Assembly (NCBI RefSeq): GCF_018682675.1
Contig: NZ_JAFMTR010000043.1
Coordinates: forward strand, 1 to 43,242
Reading direction: 5' to 3'
From: Sphingopyxis soli
Lineage (GTDB): Bacteria; Pseudomonadota; Alphaproteobacteria; Sphingomonadales; Sphingomonadaceae
DNA: 43,242 nucleotides
Shown piece after piece: positions 8,680 to 16,610 of the stretch (position 1 is the first letter of the stretch; every line of letters starts with the position of its first letter). The position numbers and the translations under genes were made by a program. The notes beneath the pieces were generated by a model. It saw only the letters and a program-made list of their open reading frames with translations. It ran no database searches and was not told the DNA's origin.

Positions 8680-10176
8680 TCACTTGCCGACGCTGAAACC
8701 CGGCGCCGCCGTGCCGGCCGCGCGCGGACGGTCGGCATCGCCCACCGTGGTATCGAGCTTCGGTTTCGGCCGGTCGCCGCCCGTCACGCCGTCGCTCGTC
8801 TGGTTGAGGAGCAGGCGCTGCAGGTCGTTCGAGTCCTGATAGGCATCGGTCGGCAGCTTGATCTCGTTCGCCGTGACCGGCTGGACGAGATAGGGCGTCA
8901 CCACGATCACCAGTTCGGTCTCGCCGCGGCGGAAGCTGTCGGATTTGAACAGCGTGCCGAGAAGCGGAACGTCGCCGAGGCCGGGCACCTTGTCGATCGC
9001 GCCGATCGAACGGTTGTTCATCAGGCCCGCGATCATGAAGCTTTCGCCCGAACCCAGCTCGACCGTCGTCTCGGCGCGGCGGATCGTCAGCGCCGGGACC
9101 TGGAAGCCATCCATTTCGATGGCGCCTTCGGTCGACAGTTCCGACACTTCCGGGCGCACGCGCAGGCTGATGCGGCCGTTCGAAAGAACGGTCGGCGTAT
9201 AGGCCAGGCTGACGCCATATTTGCGATATTCGATCGTGGTGCTTGCGAAATTGCCCGGGATCGGAACCGGGAATTCACCGCCCGCCAGGAAGTCGGCGGT
9301 TTCGCCCGAAATCGCGGTCAGGTTCGGCTGCGCGAGCGTGACGACCATGCCCGACCGTTCGCCGATGTCGAGCGAGGCCATGACATCGAGGCCGAACAGG
9401 CGGCCGGCGGCGCCGAAGCTGTTGACGCCGGAAGGCGTCGTGAACTGGTAGGTGGTGCCGGTCGCGCCCGAGGTGCCTTCACCCGGATACGTAATCGTAC
9501 CCGCCGTGCGGCCCCGCACCACGCTGCCGAGGAAGCCGTTGCCGAACTGGCCGTCGCGGTCGCGGGTCAGCACGTTTCCGCTGATCTCCTTGAGAAGCGT
9601 CCGGTTCACTTCGGCGATGCGGACCTGCAGGTTGACCTGAAGCGGGGTTGCAGTGCGAAGGCGCGACAGCACCTTGGTCTGGTCACCGACGAACGCCTGT
9701 ACAAGGCGCTCGGCCTCCGCCGCATCGTCGGGCGACGAGACGGTGCCGGTCAGCAGTATGAAGCCGTTCATCGTGTTCGACGCGATCTTTGCATCGGGCA
9801 TTGCAAGCGACAGCATCTGGTCGATCGTCTCGATGTTGTTGCCGACGCGGGCTACGGTCGAATAGACGACCCGGCCGCTGGCATCGGTTGCATAGATGCT
9901 CGTTTCGCCGGGCGCCTTGCCGAAGACATAGAGCTGGCGGCTGGAGCGGACCTGGACGTCGGCGACCTTGTCGTCGGCGACGAACACGTCGGTCATCGGC
10001 GCGCTCAGACTGATCAGGCGGCCGCGACCGACCGACAGGTCGACGCTGCTGCTGGCGTTCTGCGTCGCCTGCGCCGCCGCCTGCTGCACCGGGGCCGACA
10101 CCAGGGTCGCTGCGACCAGGCCAATGGCCAGGGTGCGGGCGAGAGCCGCGACCTTGAAAGTGGCTTTGCTGTTCAT
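8680..10176 (-). CDS. cpaC: Tad pilus outer-membrane secretin CpaC/RcpA
   Basis: A 498-aa type II/III secretion family secretin that forms the outer-membrane pore for Flp pili. It has a cleavable signal (about 1-36, ending AAAQA), N-terminal periplasmic domains including a BON-like region (about 110-170), and the secretin core with VPGLGDVPLLGTLF near 405-418, a family hallmark. A TTG 15 bases upstream is possible, but the ATG at 10176 has a GGGGG site eight bases away and gives a normal signal peptide. Its start lies one base past the cpaB stop, so the two are probably translated together. Confidence 0.94.
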   Translation of the reverse strand: MNSKATFKVAALARTLAIGLVAATLVSAPVQQAAAQATQNASSSVDLSVGRGRLISLSAPMTDVFVADDKVADVQVRSSRQLYVFGKAPGETSIYATDASGRVVYSTVARVGNNIETIDQMLSLAMPDAKIASNTMNGFILLTGTVSSPDDAAEAERLVQAFVGDQTKVLSRLRTATPLQVNLQVRIAEVNRTLLKEISGNVLTRDRDGQFGNGFLGSVVRGRTAGTITYPGEGTSGATGTTYQFTTPSGVNSFGAAGRLFGLDVMASLDIGERSGMVVTLAQPNLTAISGETADFLAGGEFPVPIPGNFASTTIEYRKYGVSLAYTPTVLSNGRISLRVRPEVSELSTEGAIEMDGFQVPALTIRRAETTVELGSGESFMIAGLMNNRSIGAIDKVPGLGDVPLLGTLFKSDSFRRGETELVIVVTPYLVQPVTANEIKLPTDAYQDSNDLQRLLLNQTSDGVTGGDRPKPKLDTTVGDADRPRAAGTAAPGFSVGK

Positions 10177-10177
10177 C

Positions 10178-11212
10178 TTACTTACCCCCAACCGTAATTT
10201 CGGTCACCTTGTCACCGCGGGTCACGCGAACGACCGGACCCTGGGGCGCCGCGGGGCCCATCGAAACGGGCGCGCCGCTGTACGACTGCTGCTGTTGCTG
10301 CGGCTGGCGCGGAGCCGACACGCGGCCACGAACCGGAACCCAGAAGCGCGAGACGTCGCCGCCGGTCGTCGCCGACGACTTGGCCGAGGTCGGACGCGCG
10401 GCGGCTTCGGCCAGCATCTTCTTTTCGGCGGCGGTGCCGCCGCCGGCCGGGACATTCACTTCGCCCGAGGCAATGGCCGCCTCGAGGTCGCCGCTGTTTT
10501 CGGCGAGCGGGCGGAGCGCCAGCGAGAGCTGGCCCATATTCTGGGCGACGGCGATCTTCTCGGCAATTTCGGGCGTCGCTTCGAGCGTTACCGAGCCGAA
10601 GGTGCGGACGGGCGTCTTGCCCGTTTCGTCTTCGGCGTCGTAGCGCTGGTCGGTGGCGAGGACGCGGACGTTACGCACGATCGTTTCGGCGGTGTAGAGC
10701 TCGTCGTCGGGATAGGCGCTGCCTTCCTTGACCGAAAGCTTCTGCGCGAGGACGACGTCGACGCGGTCGCCGGGGAAGACGAAGCCCGCGACACCCTGTT
10801 CCTGGCTGACCTTCACGGTCACGGCGCGCATCCCCGGCCCGAGCGCCGCGGCGAGGAAGCCGCGGTCGTCGGGATGGACGAGCGCGCCCTGCGTCAGCGG
10901 CTGGCCCGCGGTGATCGGATAGCGAACGACCGTGCCGACCAGATTCTGGACTTCGGTCTGTTCCTTCAGGAAATAGGCCTTCTCGACCAGTTCCTTCGGC
11001 CAGGGCTGGAAGCGGAAGCTGTCCGGGCCGATAATCGTGCCCGCCGGCAGCTGCCGCGTTGCGACGAGGATCATGGGGCCATTGATTTCCGGCGCGGCGG
11101 CGGCGCGCGCCTGCGGCGCCGATGCGCCCCGCATCATCTGGTTCACCCCGAACGCCGCGCCGATGGCAATCACCAGCGCGCCGACGATCAGCATAATCTT
11201 TCGCGTATCCAT
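10178..11212 (-). CDS. cpaB: Flp pilus assembly protein CpaB/RcpC
   Basis: A 344-aa CpaB/RcpC-family protein. Residues 5-24 form a membrane anchor or signal. A SAF-like domain follows (about 48-115, with LPAGTIIGPDSF), then the RcpC domain containing GFVFPGDRVDVVL. It is a periplasmic component thought to work with the secretin. Near the C terminus is a Gln-rich stretch (QPQQQQQ), which is variable. The start at 11212 is chosen over a longer frame because the anchor begins there and GGAGG lies about 12 bases upstream. It follows cpaA by 47 bp in the same operon. Confidence 0.92.
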   Translation of the reverse strand: MDTRKIMLIVGALVIAIGAAFGVNQMMRGASAPQARAAAAPEINGPMILVATRQLPAGTIIGPDSFRFQPWPKELVEKAYFLKEQTEVQNLVGTVVRYPITAGQPLTQGALVHPDDRGFLAAALGPGMRAVTVKVSQEQGVAGFVFPGDRVDVVLAQKLSVKEGSAYPDDELYTAETIVRNVRVLATDQRYDAEDETGKTPVRTFGSVTLEATPEIAEKIAVAQNMGQLSLALRPLAENSGDLEAAIASGEVNVPAGGGTAAEKKMLAEAAARPTSAKSSATTGGDVSRFWVPVRGRVSAPRQPQQQQQSYSGAPVSMGPAAPQGPVVRVTRGDKVTEITVGGK

Positions 11213-11259
11213 GACGATTTTTCGCCTCCTGCACCAACCAGAAGTGGCGGCGCTTGCCC

Positions 11260-11748
11260 TCAACTCACAGCGATAAACTGAAACTGGTTAAGATAGTGTT
11301 GGTGAAGCGCCCAAAGCCCGGCTGCGGCGATAGCGACCCCATAGGGAACCTCTATCGCCTTGTCCGAAGGGCGAATTTTCGAGTGGATCAGCATCACGGC
11401 CGACAGGATTCCCCCGCCGATCGCCATGAGCGTCAGCATCGGGATGAACAGCGGGAGCGGAATCCACAGCATCACCCCGCCGATCATCTTCACATCGCCG
11501 CCGCCCATCGCGCCCAGCGCGAACAGGCCGGCGAAGACCAGAAACACCGCAAAGGCGGCGCCAAACTGGAGCGGGATTTCAGGCCAAAGTGCCAGTCCGC
11601 TGGCGATCCAGAAGGGGATGGCGAGCAGCGCGATTGCGGCATTCAAGCCGTTCGATATTGTGCGGGTGCGCAGGTCGCTCACCGCCGCGACAACCATCAG
11701 CACCGCGAGGAGCGCCATCAGGCCAAGCGTGATCGGACCGGTTTGCAT
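11260..11748 (-). CDS. cpaA: Prepilin peptidase CpaA (A24A)
   Basis: A 162-aa inner-membrane aspartic peptidase that cleaves Flp prepilins and pseudopilins. It is nearly all hydrophobic helix. The two catalytic aspartates are D24 in SDLRTRTIS and D88 in GGGDVKMIGG, which is the GxGD motif. It is short, as CpaA/TadV enzymes are, and lacks the methylase domain of PilD. AGGAGA six bases before ATG 11748 fixes the start. It is the first gene of the operon, preceded by a strong hairpin at 11764-11794. No pilin gene is found next to it. Confidence 0.92.
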   Translation of the reverse strand: MQTGPITLGLMALLAVLMVVAAVSDLRTRTISNGLNAAIALLAIPFWIASGLALWPEIPLQFGAAFAVFLVFAGLFALGAMGGGDVKMIGGVMLWIPLPLFIPMLTLMAIGGGILSAVMLIHSKIRPSDKAIEVPYGVAIAAAGLWALHQHYLNQFQFIAVS

Positions 11749-11763
11749 CGGTCTTCTCCTAGA

Positions 11764-11794
11764 GATCATGGCTTACCAAAAAGTAACCATGATC
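11764..11794 (-). promoter_or_regulatory. Inverted repeat in the cpaA leader
   Basis: Arms GATCATGGCTTAC (11764-11776) and GTAACCATGATC (11783-11794) pair over 12 bp with a single one-base bulge around a CAAAAA loop. It lies 16 bp upstream of the cpaA start, directly next to its AGGAGA site, and between divergent genes. It could be an operator or an RNA hairpin acting on cpaA translation. The sequence does not say which. Confidence 0.6.
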
Positions 11795-11842
11795 GGGCCG
11801 GGCGCGGCTTGCATTCCGCGAGCCAGCCGATATGCGGCCGCC

Positions 11843-12973
11843 ATGACCGGTACGCTCCCTTCATCCATCGACGTCCTGATCGTCGGCGCGGGTATCGGCG
11901 GGGCCAGCCTCGCAGCATCGTTGGCGCCGCACCGGCGGGTGTTGCTGATCGAGGCCGAAGCCATGCCCGGCTATCATGCGACCGGCCGGTCGGCCGCTTT
12001 TTGGCACGAAACCTATGGCGGCCCGGCGATCCAGCCGCTGTCGAAGGCGTCGTTCGAGCTGCTGCGCGACCCTCCGGCCGACTTTTCCGAGCGCGGCTTC
12101 CTGTCGCCGCGGGCTGCATTCAATCTGGGGCGGCGCGACGAGGCCAAGGTCGTGGACGAATTCACCGCCGGGTTCGCGGCGAAGGGCGTCGACATCCAGC
12201 GCATGAGCGGAGCCGAGGTCGCGCGGATCGTGCCCGGCATCCGCCCTGACTGGAGCGAGGCCGCTTATGAGGGAGCCTGCAGCGATATCGATGTCGGCGC
12301 CCTGCATGCCGCCTTTTTGCGCGCAGCAAAGCGTGCGGGCGCGCAACTGGCAACAGGGGTGGCGCTGACGTCCGCGCGGCGGACCGCCTCCGGTTGGCAG
12401 GTGCAGGCCGGGACCGGCACGGTGCACGCCAATGTCATCGTCAATGCGGCGGGGGCGTGGGCCGACACGGTCGCGGAGTTATGCGGCGCCCGCCCGCTCG
12501 GCATCCGGCCCTATCGGCGAACGGTCGTGCAATTGCGGCTGGGCGTCCCGGTTCCCGCGTCGCTGCCGCTGGTGATTCACGTCGGCGGCAGCTTCTACTT
12601 CAAGGGCGAGAGCGAGGGGCGCGTGTGGCTCAGCCCGCATGACGAGACGCCGTCCGCGCCCTGCGACGCCGCGCCGGAGGAACTCGACGTCGCGATCGCG
12701 ATCGACCGGCTGCAACAGGTCGTCGACTGGCCGATCGCCGCCGTCGAACGCAAATGGGCGGGGCTTCGCAGTTTCGCCCCCGACCGGCTGCCCGTCTTCG
12801 GGGCCGATCCGCACGTCCCCGGCTTCGTCTGGTGTGCGGGGCAGGGGGGCTTCGGCATTCAGACATCGCCGGCGATCGGAGAATTGCTTGCGGCGGAGCT
12901 TGGCGCGCCGTGGCCTCGCGGTGCTATCGGCAACCTCGATCCTGCGCCCTTCTCTCCCACACGTCTTGCCTGA
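11843..12973 (+). CDS. FAD-dependent oxidoreductase, DAO family
   Basis: A 376-aa flavoprotein of the D-amino-acid oxidase/glycine oxidase family. An FAD-binding Rossmann motif GAGIGGASLA lies at about 16-25, followed by an acidic strand end (LLIEAE). ATGRSAAFWHETYG is a typical second FAD contact, and GQGGFGIQTSPAIGEL near the C terminus closes the flavin site. It should oxidise an amine or amino acid; glycerol-3-phosphate or D-amino acid substrates are possible and not distinguishable here. ATG 11843 is chosen because the Rossmann fold follows directly. It is divergent from the Tad operon with a 94-bp gap and has no metabolic partner nearby. Confidence 0.85.
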   Translation: MTGTLPSSIDVLIVGAGIGGASLAASLAPHRRVLLIEAEAMPGYHATGRSAAFWHETYGGPAIQPLSKASFELLRDPPADFSERGFLSPRAAFNLGRRDEAKVVDEFTAGFAAKGVDIQRMSGAEVARIVPGIRPDWSEAAYEGACSDIDVGALHAAFLRAAKRAGAQLATGVALTSARRTASGWQVQAGTGTVHANVIVNAAGAWADTVAELCGARPLGIRPYRRTVVQLRLGVPVPASLPLVIHVGGSFYFKGESEGRVWLSPHDETPSAPCDAAPEELDVAIAIDRLQQVVDWPIAAVERKWAGLRSFAPDRLPVFGADPHVPGFVWCAGQGGFGIQTSPAIGELLAAELGAPWPRGAIGNLDPAPFSPTRLA

Positions 12974-12987
12974 CCAATCTATCGGCT

Positions 12988-13029
12988 TGCGCCGGGAAAA
13001 AGGCGCATTAGCATTGGCTTGGCTGCGCC
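12988..13029 (+). other. Mutually exclusive small hairpins before the yegP-like gene
   Basis: TGCGCC at 12988-12993, GGCGCA at 13002-13007 and TGCGCC again at 13024-13029 allow two alternative 6-bp stems. They follow the oxidoreductase stop and precede the DUF1508 gene. No T run follows, so this is at most a weak transcript end or attenuator-like element. Confidence 0.3.
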
Positions 13030-13062
13030 ACCCCCGGCACGGCCCGACCTGTGGAGAGTGGC

Positions 13063-13239
13063 ATGGCCCATTATTTCGAGATCAAGAAGAACAAGGCCGG
13101 CGAATTTGTCGCCTATTTCAAGTATAATAACGAAGCGATCTTCTGGACCGAAGGCTATAGCAGCAAGGCGTCCGCGAAGAATGCCATCGAGTCGATTCTG
13201 AAGAACGGCCCCGGCGCGGAAGTGCGCGAGACCGACTAA
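13063..13239 (+). CDS. DUF1508 (YegP-like) protein
   Basis: A 58-aa one-repeat member of the YegP/UPF0339 family. The family pattern runs from YFEIKKNKAGEF at the N terminus through EGYSSKASAKNAIESI to the end. Structures of relatives show a small beta-beta-alpha domain; function is not established, though stress links have been proposed. ATG 13063 follows a GGAGAG site; an in-frame GTG at 13051 overlaps that site and is less likely. It converges with rnhA, with 18 bp between stops. Confidence 0.88.
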   Translation: MAHYFEIKKNKAGEFVAYFKYNNEAIFWTEGYSSKASAKNAIESILKNGPGAEVRETD

Positions 13240-13257
13240 TCGACGGTGCGCGGGCGT

Positions 13258-13710
13258 TCAGCGCGCCCGCGCCGCCTCCAAGGCCGCATCGCTCGCCAGT
13301 TTGTCGGCCAGTTCATTGTCGCCATGCCCCGCATGGCCCTTGACCCAGATCCATTCGATCTTGTGCCGTTTCGCCTCGGCGACCAGCCGCTGCCACAAGT
13401 CGGCGTTGGCGACCGGCTTTTTCGCTGCCGTCTTCCAACCGTTCTTCTGCCAGCCGAAAACCCATTTGGTGATGCCGTCGCGGACATAGACGCTGTCGGT
13501 CGACAATTCGACGTTGCACGGCCGCTTGAGCGCCGCGAGCGCCTCGATCGCCCCCGTCAATTCCATGCGGTTGTTCGTCGTGTCGGGTTCGCCGCCCGAC
13601 AGCGTCTTCACGACATCGCCCCAGCGCAGCACCGCGCCCCAGCCGCCGGGCCCCGGATTGCCCTTGCACGCGCCATCGGTGGCGACGATCACTGTCCGGC
13701 CTTCGGTCAT
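13258..13710 (-). CDS. rnhA: Ribonuclease HI
   Basis: A 150-aa RNase HI that cuts the RNA strand of RNA-DNA hybrids, removing primers and R-loops. The four-carboxylate active site is complete: D12 in [13 protein letters not shown]50 in NNRMEL, D72 in STDSVYV and D136 in DNELADKL, with H126 in VKGHAGHG. Length and motif spacing match the E. coli enzyme. Its ATG overlaps the thrB stop (ATGA), making it the third gene of ispH-thrB-rnhA. That pairing recurs in alphaproteobacteria. Confidence 0.96.
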   Translation of the reverse strand: MTEGRTVIVATDGACKGNPGPGGWGAVLRWGDVVKTLSGGEPDTTNNRMELTGAIEALAALKRPCNVELSTDSVYVRDGITKWVFGWQKNGWKTAAKKPVANADLWQRLVAEAKRHKIEWIWVKGHAGHGDNELADKLASDAALEAARAR

Positions 13711-14666
13711 GCGGCGAACAGGCTGGCGGCGTCGGCGGCCCGATAGCGGCGCAGGCGGTTCAGGAAGGGCGCGGGATCCTTGCGCGTGACCAGCGCATCG
13801 GCGGGCGTATGGACCCAGTCGTGCGCGCGTGTCAGCAGGAAGCGCAGCGATGCGCCGCGCGCCAGCAGAGGCAGGGCCGCTGTCTCGGCCTCCGACAGCG
13901 CGACCGCCTTCGCATAGCCCCGCATCAGCGCGCTCGCTCGTGCGGTATCGCAGGTCGCGCCGTCGTCCGAGAAGGTCCAGGAGGCGTGGGTGACCGCGAC
14001 GTCATAGGCGCGAAAATCGCTGGCCGCGAAATAGAAGTCGATGAGCCCGGTGACGGTGTCGCCGAGCATCAGCACATTGTCGGGAAACAGGTCGGCATGG
14101 ATCACATGGGTCGGCAGCTCCGATGGCCAGCGGGCGTCGAGATAGGCGAGTTCGTCCTCGACGACCGCCTGCAGCCCCGGAATTACCGCGTCGAGATTGC
14201 CCGTGGCTTGGGCGACGCCGCGCCAGTGGCGGTGCCCCATGCTGTTTTCGCGCCCCCCCGTGAAATCGGCGACCGCGCGATGCATTGTGCCCAGCGCTTC
14301 GCCCGCCGCCTCGCATTGGCGCGGCGAGGGGTGGGTCAGCGAAATGCCCGGCAGGAACTGGATGATGCAGGCGGCGCGCCCGGAGACGCGCTGGATCGTG
14401 CGGCCTTCGCGATCCTCGATCATCGCGGGCACGGGGCTGCCGCGACGCGCGAGATGATTCAGTAAGTCGACGAAGAAGGGCAGGTCGCCCTCGCTCACCC
14501 GCTTTTCATACAGAGTCAGGATGAAGCGGTCAGCGGTCGTTTCCAGCAGGAAATTGCTGTTCTCCACGCCTTCGGCGATCCCCTTGCACGACAGGACGGT
14601 TCCGATGTCGTAGCGCGCGACGAGCGCGGCAAGGTCGTCGGGGTCGACGTGCGTATAGACCGCCAT
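13707..14666 (-). CDS. thrB: Homoserine kinase (APH-fold type)
   Basis: A 319-aa homoserine kinase of the aminoglycoside-phosphotransferase fold, which phosphorylates homoserine on the way to threonine. The Brenner-type catalytic loop is H190-A-D192-x4-N197 and the metal-binding aspartate is D210 in GLIDFYFA. The N terminus [12 protein letters not shown] is typical of proteobacterial ThrB of this class, which is unrelated to the GHMP-type enzyme of E. coli. Its ATG overlaps the ispH stop by one base (TGATG), and its stop overlaps rnhA. A start further upstream would run inside ispH and is rejected. Confidence 0.95.
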   Translation of the reverse strand: MAVYTHVDPDDLAALVARYDIGTVLSCKGIAEGVENSNFLLETTADRFILTLYEKRVSEGDLPFFVDLLNHLARRGSPVPAMIEDREGRTIQRVSGRAACIIQFLPGISLTHPSPRQCEAAGEALGTMHRAVADFTGGRENSMGHRHWRGVAQATGNLDAVIPGLQAVVEDELAYLDARWPSELPTHVIHADLFPDNVLMLGDTVTGLIDFYFAASDFRAYDVAVTHASWTFSDDGATCDTARASALMRGYAKAVALSEAETAALPLLARGASLRFLLTRAHDWVHTPADALVTRKDPAPFLNRLRRYRAADAASLFAA

Positions 14667-15652
14667 CAGTTCGCTGCCGGTTCGAGCCCGCGCGGCAGCT
14701 TGAAGACCATATTCTCCTCGGCCGTCACAACGACATCCTCGCGGATCGGCCGATGCGCCGCGACGGCGTCGATCACTTCGCGGACCAGCGTTTCGGGGGC
14801 GCTCGCGCCTGCGGTGATGCCGAGGGTCGCGATATCGCGCAGCCATTCGGGATCGACGTCGGTTCCGCGCTGGACCAGATGCGCAGGGGTGCCCAGTCGC
14901 TCGGCGACTTCGACGAGGCGCAGGCTGTTCGAGCTGTTCGGCGCGCCGATCACGATCATCCGGTCGCAACGGCCCGCGATCGCTTTCACGGCGTCCTGCC
15001 GGTTGGATGTCGCGTAACAGATATCTTCGCCGCGCGGGCCGCTGATCGACGGGAATCGGTGTTGCAGCGCGGCAACGATGTCGCGCGTGTCGTCGACCGA
15101 CAGCGTGGTCTGGGTCAGGAAGGACAGATTTTCCGGATCGGGCGGCGATAGAGCGGCGACATCGTCGACCGATTCGACCAGCGTCATCGCTCCTTGCGGC
15201 AACTGGCCGAGTGTGCCGATGACCTCGGGATGGCCCGAATGGCCGACAAAGACGATGTGGCGTCCTGCCTCATGTGCTCGCTCGGCCTGACGATGCACTT
15301 TCGACACCAGCGGGCAGGTCGCGTCGATATAGTCGAGCCCGCGCGCTTCGGCCTTGGCGGGCACGGCCTTGGGCACGCCGTGCGCGCTGAACACGACCGG
15401 GACGCCGTCGGGGACCTGGTCGAGCGATTCGACGAAAATCGCGCCTTTGGCCTTCAACGATTCAACGACGTAGCGGTTGTGCACGATTTCGTGACGGACA
15501 TAGACCGGCGCCCCATAGCGCAGCAGCGCCAGCTCGACGATGCGGATCGCGCGGTCGACGCCGGCGCAAAAGCCGCGAGGCGCCGCGATCAAGACGTCGA
15601 GGATCGCGCTTTCGCTGCCTTGCGGGCGCACTATATTGTCGGGAGCGTTCAT
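14666..15652 (-). CDS. ispH: 4-hydroxy-3-methylbut-2-enyl diphosphate reductase
   Basis: A 328-aa IspH (LytB), the last enzyme of the MEP isoprenoid pathway, which reduces HMBPP to IPP and DMAPP with a 4Fe-4S cluster. The three cluster cysteines are C29 in [11 protein letters not shown]113 in DATCPLV and C212 in [11 protein letters not shown]. The QTTLSVDD motif (181-188) and the histidines in EIVHN and SAHGV are conserved. It leads the ispH-thrB-rnhA operon and is divergent from the lipoprotein gene. Confidence 0.97.
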   Translation of the reverse strand: MNAPDNIVRPQGSESAILDVLIAAPRGFCAGVDRAIRIVELALLRYGAPVYVRHEIVHNRYVVESLKAKGAIFVESLDQVPDGVPVVFSAHGVPKAVPAKAEARGLDYIDATCPLVSKVHRQAERAHEAGRHIVFVGHSGHPEVIGTLGQLPQGAMTLVESVDDVAALSPPDPENLSFLTQTTLSVDDTRDIVAALQHRFPSISGPRGEDICYATSNRQDAVKAIAGRCDRMIVIGAPNSSNSLRLVEVAERLGTPAHLVQRGTDVDPEWLRDIATLGITAGASAPETLVREVIDAVAAHRPIREDVVVTAEENMVFKLPRGLEPAAN

Positions 15653-15801
15653 GGTCCGCGCGCTCTAGCGCAGCACAACTATCGCGGTAAAGCGGCTTCG
15701 TCCGTGTTGCGCCTTGTTCATCGCACCGATAAGAAGCGGCGCGCATGGAACGGCGAGCAGCCCTTCGATGCCTTCGCGCGAGTTTGGAAAGTCCGGTTTT
15801 T

Positions 15802-16473
15802 ATGATGTCATCTTCGTCGTCCTCCCGTAAAATTGTCGCCCTGCTCGGCGGAGCCGCGGCGCTGGCGACGGTGGCGGGCTGCGCAAAGGACAATGATATC
15901 GACGTGTCCTCGGGGGTCGGCATAACCTCGACGCGCAGCGCTTGCCCCGCGATCGCCGTCCCGACCTATACCGGCGACATCACCCTCTTCGACCCCGCGA
16001 CGAGCCGCGATGCGAGTGCGATCGACGTCGTTGCGACGATCACCAACCTGACTCCGCAGTGCAATGAAGAGGGCGAGAAAGTCTATCAGCTCGCCAATTT
16101 CGACGTCATCGCGACGCGCCGCGACGCCGGCCCGGCACGGACGGTGACCTTGCCCTATTTCTCGACCGTCGTGCAGGGCGGCACCGCCGTCGTGTCGAAG
16201 CGGATCGGCCAGGTGACCGTCAGCTTTGCCGACGGCCAGATGCGCGGGACGGGGCATGGCCAGGCGGCCGCCTATGTCGACCGCGCCGCGGCGACGCTGC
16301 CTGCCGACATCCAGGAACGCATCACGCGCAAGCGGAAGGCGGGAGAGGAAGACGCGGCGATCGATCCGCTGAGCATCCCCGAGGTGCGCACCGCTGTGCA
16401 GCGCGCCAGCTTCGAGCTGCTGGTCGGCTTCCAGCTGACTCAGGACCAGCTCGAATATAACGTCCGACGATAA
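15802..16473 (+). CDS. Hypothetical lipoprotein
   Basis: A 223-aa protein I do not recognise. A serine-rich start and a hydrophobic core lead to a lipobox (TVAGC, C27), so it should be a lipoprotein. The mature part has two more cysteines (C45 and C84), beta-rich stretches and a charged helix with ERITRKRKAGEE near 180-191. The C terminus FELLVGFQLTQDQLEYNVRR looks helical. Adjacent ATGs at 15802 and 15805 are both possible starts; a longer frame from 15745 would put extra residues ahead of the signal. A clear terminator follows at 16515. Confidence 0.75.
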   Translation: MMSSSSSSRKIVALLGGAAALATVAGCAKDNDIDVSSGVGITSTRSACPAIAVPTYTGDITLFDPATSRDASAIDVVATITNLTPQCNEEGEKVYQLANFDVIATRRDAGPARTVTLPYFSTVVQGGTAVVSKRIGQVTVSFADGQMRGTGHGQAAAYVDRAAATLPADIQERITRKRKAGEEDAAIDPLSIPEVRTAVQRASFELLVGFQLTQDQLEYNVRR

Positions 16474-16514
16474 ACCGCGCGGCGGCGCCCGTTCGCGCCC
16501 TGCGCTTCGCTCAT

Positions 16515-16548
16515 CCCTGCGACGCCTTTTCGGCGGCGCAGGGCTTTT
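16515..16548 (+). terminator. Rho-independent terminator after the lipoprotein gene
   Basis: A 12-bp stem with one A-G mismatch (CCCTGCGACGCC against GGCGGCGCAGGG) and loop TTTTC lies at 16515-16543. It is followed by CTTTT. It lies 41 bp past the lipoprotein stop and ahead of argS. Confidence 0.8.
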
Positions 16549-16610
16549 CGCGTTGTCCAAGCTAGGCTAGGGCGCGCGCCAACGCCATTTGACCCAAGCT
16601 AGGATCCGCC

